15,059 nucleotides of DNA from Enterobacterales bacterium (GTDB lineage: Bacteria; Pseudomonadota; Gammaproteobacteria; Enterobacterales; Succinivibrionaceae), in contig CAAGDP010000128.1 in assembly GCA_900768635.1 (NCBI GenBank), positions 1 to 15,059 of the forward strand. The letters run 5' to 3'. Under the pieces are notes generated by a model. That model ran no database searches. It had not been told where the DNA came from and worked only from the letters and a program-made list of their open reading frames with translations. Of this stretch, positions 1 to 5,617 are shown one piece after another. The translations under genes were made by a program, and so were the position numbers. The number at the start of each line of letters is the position of its first letter. Within the stretch, counting starts at the first letter, position 1.

Positions 1-194
1 CCTTGGTCTGAGCCGGAGCCCGAGCCTGGATCCTGGTCTGAGCCCGAGCCGGAACCTGGACCTTGGTCTGAGCCGGAACCGGAGCCGGAGCCTGGACCTT
101 GGTCTGAGCCGGAGCCGGAACCTGGATCCTGGTCTGAGCCCGAGCCGGAGCCTGGACCTTGGTCTGAGCCGGAGCCGGAACCTGGATCTTGGTC
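1..194 (-). repeat. Tandem 30-bp repeats, unit DQ(D/G)PGSGSGS
   Basis: Six complete units and a partial seventh run to the window edge. Five units are 30 bp; the fourth is 36 bp because it carries one extra Gly-Ser pair. Units alternate between DQDP and DQGP and differ by a few silent changes (GGC/GGT, TCC/TCG). All remain in one frame. The array may continue beyond position 1. Such arrays are prone to copy-number change and to assembly collapse. Confidence 0.93.
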
Positions 195-456
195 TGTCGG
201 AGGTGTTACTGGAACTATAGGGGTTGGAGAAGGAGAAGGAGATGGTTCAGGAGTTGGCTCGGGAGTTGGTTCAACAGGTTGTATTGGATCAGGATTTTGT
301 TCAGGATCTGTTGGCGTCACAGGATCCTGTTCTGTTACATTAGAGCTACTGCTACCCCCCCCCGTCTCCACAGGCTTCAAGGCCAGTAGCTGCTGTTGCC
401 ACAAATAAACACAACGCAATATTTCTGAATAGAACCTTCAGTTCAACAGAATCCAT
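1..456 (-). CDS. Phase-variable repeat lipoprotein, 5' part (frame OFF)
   Basis: Not a recognised family. An ATG at 456 follows AAAGGAG with a 6-nt gap. The first 28 codons form a signal peptide (K7, R11, then a hydrophobic stretch to L26-E27-A28) and the lipobox cysteine is C29, followed by GDGGG. Codons 32-34 are a run of nine G (363-355), and the next codon is TAG (354-352), so as written the product ends at 34 residues. If the run lost one G or gained two, the frame would continue with SSSSNVTEQDP, a Pro/Glu/Thr/Ser linker (about 194-340) and then Gly-Ser-Gly-Ser-Asp-Gln repeats, open to the window edge. The low-complexity linker fits a lipoprotein whose functional part is held away from the membrane; that part lies outside the window. 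Either slip-strand ON/OFF switching or a base-calling error in the run explains the break. The two-frame architecture is clear; the cause is not. Confidence 0.72.
355..363 (-). repeat. Poly-G(9) tract at a lipoprotein frame junction
   Basis: Nine consecutive C on the plus strand, read as G9 in the lipoprotein gene. The tract directly follows the Cys-Gly-Asp codons. With nine G the next in-frame codon is TAG; with eight or eleven G the frame joins the long open frame downstream. G tracts of this length inside the 5' end of surface-protein genes are known slippage sites (contingency loci). Confidence 0.85.
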
Positions 457-474
457 AAGACGCTCCTTTGATGT

Positions 475-502
475 CTAATAAAAAACTGTATCAAAATGTC
501 AA
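475..502 (-). promoter_or_regulatory. Candidate promoter of the lipoprotein gene
   Basis: Read on the minus strand, a perfect TTGACA (502-497) is followed after 16 nt by TATTAG (480-475). The -35 sits directly downstream of a T8 run. The start of transcription would fall near 468, leaving a leader of only about 12 nt that begins inside the AAAGGAG ribosome binding site. That short leader makes the call uncertain. Confidence 0.4.
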
Positions 503-794
503 AAAAAATGCTTGAAAAAAGCTCAGTTTATTCCACTTCGCAGTGAGGGCTGCCAATGACAAGCAGAAAAACATCTGTATGTACATAAATAATTCCAGAT
601 GAAAAATAAAGCTGTTTAGATTGAATAGTACTTGAGCAACCTTTTGGTTTAAGAATAGCATTACAATTTTTGCAAGACAAGAATCCCGGACGCATTTGTA
701 TCATAAATTTGACAAATAAATCATGTCATTTGCAACAACAGGAGAGATGTCGGCTCAACATAACAAAAAGACAGAATAGCAACTACTTTTGCGC

Positions 795-800
795 TATAAT
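795..800 (+). promoter_or_regulatory. Candidate -10 element of metG
   Basis: A perfect TATAAT about 105 nt before the metG start would give a leader of roughly 97 nt. No good -35 lies at the right distance. A perfect TTGACA at 709-714 is too far away to pair with it. Weak support. Confidence 0.35.
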
Positions 801-903
801 TAGCCGTAATTTCCAAGATGCGTCTTTTTTAAAAGAGACAAACTTATTTATCCGGCTTCAGAATCAGTTCTCTGAACCGTACTCTGTGTTTCTGAGGATG
901 TTT

Positions 904-2946
904 ATGACAAGAAAAATTTTGGTTTCCTGCGCACTGCCTTATGCCAACGGATCAATTCATTTAGGACACATGCTTGAACATATCCAGGCAGACATCTGGG
1001 TAAGATATCAACGCATGAAGGGCAGCGAAATCCACTTTGTATGTGCAGATGATTCTCATGGCACACCAATAATGTTGAAAGCCCAGCAAATGAATATCAC
1101 ACCGGAAGAAATGCTGGAGCAGGTACATAAGGAGCATACTGCAGATTTCAAGGACTTTGAAATCAGCTTTGATAATTACTATTCCACCAACAGTCCTGAA
1201 AATAAAGAGCTGTCTGAAGCTTTTTACAATACCCTTAAAAGCAAAGGATATATTGTCACCAGAAAAATTTCACAGCTTTATGATACTGTTAAGAATATGT
1301 TCCTTCCGGATCGTTTTGTAAAAGGAACCTGTCCAAAATGCGGAGCTGCAGATCAATATGGTGACAACTGTGAAGTATGCGGAGCAACATACAGTCCAAC
1401 CGAATTAAAGAATCCTTATTCTGCACTCTCAGGAGTTCAGCCGGAATTACGGGAAACTGAACATTATTTCTTCGATCTTCCCCAATTTGAAAACATTCTT
1501 AAGGAATGGATCGCCAGCGGTGCTATTCCTGAAGAAATGGCCAACAAACTTAAAGAATGGTTTGAAAGTGGTTTACAGCAATGGGATATCAGCCGTGATG
1601 CTCCTTATTTTGGTTTCAAAATCCCCGGTACTGAAGATAAATTCTTCTATGTATGGCTGGATGCACCGGTAGGATATTTTGGATCTTTCAAAAACCTTTG
1701 CTCCCGGGAGCCTTCTATCAGCTTTGAAGAATTCACCTCTCCGGACAGCGACTGTGAAATGTACCACTTTATTGGAAAAGATATTCTTTACTTCCATTCC
1801 CTGTTTTGGCCGGCAATGCTTTACGGATGCAACCGCAAGATGCCAAGCAAGCTCTTCCTTCACGGCTACGTTACTGTAAACGGAGCGAAGATGAGCAAAT
1901 CAAAGGGTACCTTTATTAAAGCCCGTACCTACCTTAATCACTTCACTCCGGAAGCTCTGCGCTACTATTATGCAGCCAAGATCAATGGCCGCATTGACGA
2001 TTTGGATCTTAATCTGGAGGACTTTGTTGCCAGAGTTAATGCTGATGTAGTTAATAAACTGGTTAACCTGGCAGCCCGCACCGCCAGCTTTATCACCAAA
2101 ACCTTTGGTGGCCGACTCAGAGACACCCTTACCGAACCGGAACTTTTTGCCCAATTCCGCAACATCAGAGAAACTGTTGAAAACTGTTATGAAAACCGCG
2201 ATTACGCCCGGGGTATTCGGGAAATTATGGGACTTGCGGACAAAGCAAACAAATATGTGGATGATCTGGCTCCTTGGGTACTGGCCCGGGATCCTGCTAA
2301 TAATGATAAACTCCACGAAGTTTGTACCAACAGCATCAACTTCTTTAAGATTTTAATGACCTGTCTTAAGCCGATAATGCCTGTTCTCGCCAGAGATGCT
2401 GAAGCATTTCTTGGACAGGAACTTACCTGGGACAACATGTTCCAGCCTCTTATCGGTTGCAGTGTAAATACATTTAAGCCGCTTTTTAAACGCATAGAAA
2501 TGAAAGACGTACAGGCCATGATTAACGATTCCAAAAAGGATCTGGCACAAACCGGGACTGTAAAGAAAGCTGAAGCCAAAGATAAAAAGGAGAAAGTAAA
2601 CGACGATTCCCTTATTGCTCCTCAAATTACCTTTGACGACTTTGCCAAGGTTGATCTGCGCATTGCCAGAATTCTGAGCGCCGAAGCTGTGGAAGGTTCG
2701 GATAAACTTCTGTCTCTGGAGCTGGATATCGGTACAGAACGTCGCCATGTCTTCGCTGGCATTAAGAATGTATACAAACCGGAAGATCTGGTGGGACGCC
2801 TTACAGTGATGGTAGCTAATCTGGCACCGAGAAAGATGAAATTCGGAATTAGCGAAGGTATGGTTTGTGCTGCAGGTCCAGGCGGAAAAGATATTTATCT
2901 CCTCTCTCCAGACAGTGGCGCCCAACCCGGCATGCGCCTGCATTAA
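904..2946 (+). CDS. metG: Methionine--tRNA ligase
   Basis: Charges tRNA(Met), initiator and elongator, with methionine in the cytoplasm. The 680-residue protein matches the long E. coli form throughout. The HIGH motif is HLGH at residues 19-22. The zinc knuckle has Cys 143, 146, 156 and 159. KMSKS is at 329-333, and the anticodon-binding helical domain follows. After a charged, Lys-rich linker (about 540-570) comes the C-terminal dimerising tRNA-binding OB fold (about 575-680, with KVDLRIARI and ANLAPRKMKFGISEGM). The start at 904 is preferred because GAGG at 894-897 precedes it by 6 nt and it aligns with the family N-terminus. The ATG at 898 overlaps this ribosome binding site, and the frame upstream to 670 has no family similarity. 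It is transcribed alone, away from the lipoprotein gene, and ends at a strong hairpin terminator. Confidence 0.98.
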   Translation: MTRKILVSCALPYANGSIHLGHMLEHIQADIWVRYQRMKGSEIHFVCADDSHGTPIMLKAQQMNITPEEMLEQVHKEHTADFKDFEISFDNYYSTNSPENKELSEAFYNTLKSKGYIVTRKISQLYDTVKNMFLPDRFVKGTCPKCGAADQYGDNCEVCGATYSPTELKNPYSALSGVQPELRETEHYFFDLPQFENILKEWIASGAIPEEMANKLKEWFESGLQQWDISRDAPYFGFKIPGTEDKFFYVWLDAPVGYFGSFKNLCSREPSISFEEFTSPDSDCEMYHFIGKDILYFHSLFWPAMLYGCNRKMPSKLFLHGYVTVNGAKMSKSKGTFIKARTYLNHFTPEALRYYYAAKINGRIDDLDLNLEDFVARVNADVVNKLVNLAARTASFITKTFGGRLRDTLTEPELFAQFRNIRETVENCYENRDYARGIREIMGLADKANKYVDDLAPWVLARDPANNDKLHEVCTNSINFFKILMTCLKPIMPVLARDAEAFLGQELTWDNMFQPLIGCSVNTFKPLFKRIEMKDVQAMINDSKKDLAQTGTVKKAEAKDKKEKVNDDSLIAPQITFDDFAKVDLRIARILSAEAVEGSDKLLSLELDIGTERRHVFAGIKNVYKPEDLVGRLTVMVANLAPRKMKFGISEGMVCAAGPGGKDIYLLSPDSGAQPGMRLH

Positions 2947-2955
2947 ACTTCCACC

Positions 2956-2987
2956 TCTGCCGGATCCGAAAAGCAACTCCCGGCAGA
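2956..2987 (+). other. Hairpin just after the metG stop
   Basis: A perfect 8-bp stem, TCTGCCGG (2956-2963) and CCGGCAGA (2980-2987), with a 16-nt loop, begins 10 nt after the metG stop. There is no T run behind it. It may protect the mRNA 3' end or assist the terminator at 3003-3033. Confidence 0.5.
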
Positions 2988-3002
2988 ATTATTGAATAAT
3001 CC

Positions 3003-3033
3003 ACCGGTATATTTCAAAATATGCCGGTTTTTT
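3003..3033 (+). terminator. Rho-independent terminator of metG
   Basis: A 10-bp stem (ACCGGTATAT at 3003-3012 with ATATGCCGGT at 3019-3028, one U-G pair), a 6-nt loop and six T (3028-3033). On the minus strand no T run follows, so it works for metG only and not for the operon that converges from the other side. Confidence 0.9.
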
Positions 3034-3210
3034 ATTATGAGTGAATCTGAAAGGCTAAAAAATTACCATCGAGACTGCGGATTAACCCCGGGTTTTGAAT
3101 AAGATATTTACCCTTTTACATCATTTAACCGTGCTTTAAAGCTCTTTGATGAAGTTAAATGGAACAACTCTTTCAATCCGGTATTTGTTAATCCGGTAAT
3201 AAAACGGCAG

Positions 3211-3660
3211 CTATTTGTAATTGTGGATCAGCATAGTGATATCATCTTCCGTAGCATTATACATGCCCATAATAAGTTTCACATGATCCTGAACCATCTG
3301 GATATAAATAATAACCGGCATGGGATCACCGTTATCATCTTTAGCTACACCCTGACAAGTTGCCATAAGAAGTTCCACATCATAGGATGATTTTTCAGTA
3401 CAAAAACCCAGTTTTTCAATCCAGGTGCTCAGGATAAGGTATTTATCATAATCCAGATAGTCGCCAAATACGAACTGATCATTATCCTTATCCACTTTAA
3501 GATTTATGAAAGAAACCGCCTTGAGTTCATTTTCATTGATAAAAAGAACACGTCCATCCTGATCCGGTCCATGCTTTTCCCACCCCTGGGGAATAAGAGC
3601 AAAAACTTTCCCTGTCAGGAACATTGACAACAATACCAGCAAAAACCACCAATTCTTCAT
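3211..3660 (-). CDS. Small exported protein, P(E/Q)GW family, copy 1
   Basis: Unrecognised protein of 149 residues. Residues 1-21 are a signal peptide (K2, a hydrophobic core, then VFA before L22). The mature protein opens with IPQGW (23-27). It has two cysteines, C87 and C102, 14 residues apart, suitable for a periplasmic disulfide. The C-terminal part is hydrophobic-alternating (VIIYIQMVQDHVKLIMGMY) and ends in an acidic helix (ATEDDITMLIHNY). The same plan occurs in the two genes immediately upstream, so I read it as one member of a tandemly duplicated secreted family. The start is supported by AGGGAG 6 nt upstream, and the gap from the previous gene is 14 nt. It is the last gene of the run. 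No T-rich terminator is visible behind it; 3034-3210 holds only short direct repeats of TACCGGATT and the palindrome GCTTTAAAGC. Confidence 0.85.
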   Translation of the reverse strand: MKNWWFLLVLLSMFLTGKVFALIPQGWEKHGPDQDGRVLFINENELKAVSFINLKVDKDNDQFVFGDYLDYDKYLILSTWIEKLGFCTEKSSYDVELLMATCQGVAKDDNGDPMPVIIYIQMVQDHVKLIMGMYNATEDDITMLIHNYK

Positions 3661-3674
3661 CTAAGCTCCCTTAT

Positions 3675-4229
3675 TTATTTTCCAGAGGTTCGCTGTGTTG
3701 TTCCCTCGGGAGGCAAGGCAACCTGCTTTTTTTGCAGTAAGGAACGTTCATGCAATACGTTAGGATCCAGACCAAGACTCCGTAAATCCTCATAGGAGGT
3801 ATTTTCAGTAACGGCAAACACACCTGCATAAGATAAATCCCGGTAGATCCCGATATAATGAACAGTTTCTCCTTCAATGGAACTGTCGCATTCCATTACA
3901 TAACGTTCAGAAGGATCCTGATGAACCAGAGAAAAATCATAACATGGGATAAGAGATCCCATATAATGATCCAGAACGCTTTTCACCGGATAAATCTCTT
4001 CCGGATTAAGCTGAATACTGGCAAAAAACACGTAGGAAGGATGGGAACCGCTGTTATCCCGTTTAAATAATGTCATTTCATTATACTGATCCCGAACTCT
4101 TTTATATCTGGAGTCTTGTTTCATAGGATCATTTTTCCACCCTTCAGGAACACCTGATGCAGTAAAAGAGAAAGAGATTAAAAATCCCGAAAGAAGTGCA
4201 AGAAAACTAATTTTCCTGAAGGTTTGCAT
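3675..4229 (-). CDS. Small exported protein, P(E/Q)GW family, copy 2
   Basis: Unrecognised protein of 184 residues with a signal peptide ending near residue 24-26 (hydrophobic core FLALLSGFLISFSF). The mature protein starts VPEGW (27-31). Cysteines C96 and C114 are 17 residues apart. A hydrophobic-alternating segment (ETVHYIGIYRDLSYAGVFAV) and then TSYEDLRSL correspond to the C-terminal part of the sister proteins. It is longer than they are because of a polar tail (about 155-184, rich in Q, K, T and P) with no counterpart in copy 1. Its start lies inside the end of copy 3: the genes overlap by 23 nt in different frames, and AGGGA stands about 8 nt upstream. The overlap implies co-transcription and probably coupled translation. 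Confidence 0.85.
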   Translation of the reverse strand: MQTFRKISFLALLSGFLISFSFTASGVPEGWKNDPMKQDSRYKRVRDQYNEMTLFKRDNSGSHPSYVFFASIQLNPEEIYPVKSVLDHYMGSLIPCYDFSLVHQDPSERYVMECDSSIEGETVHYIGIYRDLSYAGVFAVTENTSYEDLRSLGLDPNVLHERSLLQKKQVALPPEGTTQRTSGK

Positions 4230-4671
4230 TTTTTAAATCCCTGAGCAAAGCATCTATTTCTTTATAACCGGTATTTATACCTGCTATCAGCAACACCCAA
4301 TTTTCCCCGCGTTTAACAATAAAAAGCAAAGATGATGTTTCTCCCTGACAGGTTACCTGAGTTTCGCCTCGGCTTTTATCAGAAACAGGATTACGGGGAT
4401 CAAAGGCACAGTTATAATGTTGGGCTAATTGGGATAGATAGTCTTCCGGAAAATTTTTGCTTTCATCAAAAGGAAGAATACGAACCTGAATTTTTTTTTC
4501 TGTTCCATTCTGATAAAAACGGTAAACATCCCGTACCGGACTACCTGCTTCATAGGAGTTGAAATCATTCTGCTCCATAAGCCAGCCTTCAGGTAAAGCC
4601 ATAAGCAGATCACTCATCAGAAACCCACTCAGAATAACCGCAAGACGCAGAATAAATTTAAGCTTATTCAC
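4207..4671 (-). CDS. Small exported protein, P(E/Q)GW family, copy 3
   Basis: Unrecognised protein of 154 residues if it starts at the GTG at 4671, which overlaps the dusC stop in GTGAATAA and has GGAG 7 nt upstream. The frame stays open further into dusC, but only this start places the signal peptide (K3, K5, R9, hydrophobic core, LMA before L26) at the N-terminus. The mature protein starts LPEGW (26-30). Cysteines C88 and C108 are 19 residues apart, followed by a hydrophobic-alternating stretch (SSLLFIVKRGENWVLLIAGI) and GYKEIDALLRDL. Size and layout match copy 1 closely. Codons for T57-E58-K59-K60-I61 contain a run of nine A (plus-strand T at 4491-4499), another potential slippage site, here in frame. 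Function unknown; location most likely periplasm. Confidence 0.82.
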   Translation of the reverse strand: MNKLKFILRLAVILSGFLMSDLLMALPEGWLMEQNDFNSYEAGSPVRDVYRFYQNGTEKKIQVRILPFDESKNFPEDYLSQLAQHYNCAFDPRNPVSDKSRGETQVTCQGETSSLLFIVKRGENWVLLIAGINTGYKEIDALLRDLKNANLQEN

Positions 4672-5617
4672 TTCCCTGCTCCAGAATAGCAATACCTTCC
4701 TGCCAACAGGAACTGCGGCAGATTTTACGAAACAAATCCCTGCTCTGAATTTCAGGATAACCCTTCCGCAAATAACTGAGGTACTGTTTAAGTCGCGGAA
4801 AAGGATCCCGTTGCGGATAATAATGGATAAAGGCATCCATAAACATTTTAACTGTCATAACCATCCGGGAGAAATTAAAAGGGTCCTCACCGTTTCTTAT
4901 CATATTGGCAAGATTAGGAATATATAAAGCACCTCTTCCCAGCATAAGAGCATCACATCCGGTGACTTTCATACATTCTCCGGCAGCCCGGGCACTGAAG
5001 ATATCACCATTGGCAATAACAGGCACCGGACTCACTTTCCGGATCTGCCCTATCAGATCCCACTTTACCGTACCCGCCAGATATTCATCTACTTTGGTTC
5101 TGCCATGAACACAGAATGCATTTACACCTGATGAATAAATACGTTGAGCAATAAGCAGAAAGTTGTGAGTATCGGAAAAACCGAGACGCATTTTTGCAGT
5201 TACCGGAATATCACCGGGAACAGCATCGCGAACTGCAGAACAAATATGATAAATAAGATCCGGATCCTTAAGAAGAGCAGCTCCACCGTTGGATTTATTA
5301 ACCTGACGCGCCGGGCAACCAAAATTAAGATCGATACCGGGTGCGCCCATTTTACAGGCAAGAGCGGCACTTTCAGCAATAGCTTCAGGATCCTGACCCA
5401 GAAACTGCACATAGACCGGTGTTCCGGATGAGGTAATGCCTCCACTTTCCAATTCGGGAACTTTTTTCAGCAGATTCTGGGGAAGTATGCAGCGATCTAT
5501 TATGCGTACAAATTCGCTTTCACAATAATCATAATTATTGACAGATGTAAGCACCTGCCGCAGGGGAGCATCAAGCACTCCATCCATAGGAGCAAGCACC
5601 AGCTTTGATAAATTCAT
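4664..5617 (-). CDS. dusC: tRNA-dihydrouridine(16) synthase
   Basis: FMN enzyme that reduces a D-loop uridine to dihydrouridine using NADPH. In E. coli, DusC modifies position 16. The 317-residue protein follows the DusC subfamily along its length: LVLAPMDGVLD at the N-terminus (FMN site of the TIM barrel), GIDLNFGCP with catalytic C101, NGGAALLKDP, VHGRTK, VIANGDI and MLGRGALYIPNL. The C-terminal helical domain contains LKQYLSYLRKGYPE. The start ATG at 5617 shares its A with the TAA of the upstream EAL gene (TAATG). No clear ribosome binding site precedes it, so translation is probably coupled to that gene. Its 3' end overlaps copy 3 of the small exported family. The choice of DusC over DusA/DusB rests on the MDGVLD and LSYLRK regions. 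Confidence 0.93.
   Translation of the reverse strand: MNLSKLVLAPMDGVLDAPLRQVLTSVNNYDYCESEFVRIIDRCILPQNLLKKVPELESGGITSSGTPVYVQFLGQDPEAIAESAALACKMGAPGIDLNFGCPARQVNKSNGGAALLKDPDLIYHICSAVRDAVPGDIPVTAKMRLGFSDTHNFLLIAQRIYSSGVNAFCVHGRTKVDEYLAGTVKWDLIGQIRKVSPVPVIANGDIFSARAAGECMKVTGCDALMLGRGALYIPNLANMIRNGEDPFNFSRMVMTVKMFMDAFIHYYPQRDPFPRLKQYLSYLRKGYPEIQSRDLFRKICRSSCWQEGIAILEQGSE

Larger units (their letters stand above)
457..903. other. Divergent intergenic region, lipoprotein gene / metG
   Basis: A 447-nt AT-rich gap between two divergent genes. I see candidate promoter elements for each side (listed separately) and no tRNA, riboswitch or convincing small ORF. An in-frame ATG at 670 would add 78 residues to MetG, but nothing there resembles the family. 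A weak hairpin (AAGA/TCTT at about 819-830) followed by T residues lies in the metG leader. It is too short to call an attenuator. Confidence 0.6.

Noticed and set aside
1..194. The repeats as a CRISPR array
   Set aside because: Units are contiguous without unique spacers and keep one coding frame; they encode a Gly-Ser repeat protein.
189..389. Plus-strand 66-residue open frame rich in Arg, Trp and Cys
   Set aside because: It is antisense to the lipoprotein linker; its odd composition comes from reading the Pro/Glu/Ser codons backwards, and it has no ribosome binding site.
670..903. An N-terminal extension of MetG from ATG 670
   Set aside because: No similarity to MetG, AT-rich intergenic composition, a -10-like box inside it, and a good start with ribosome binding site at 904.
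2353..2976. Minus-strand 207-residue open frame opposite metG
   Set aside because: Fully antisense to a conserved coding region, no recognisable motif; typical shadow frame.
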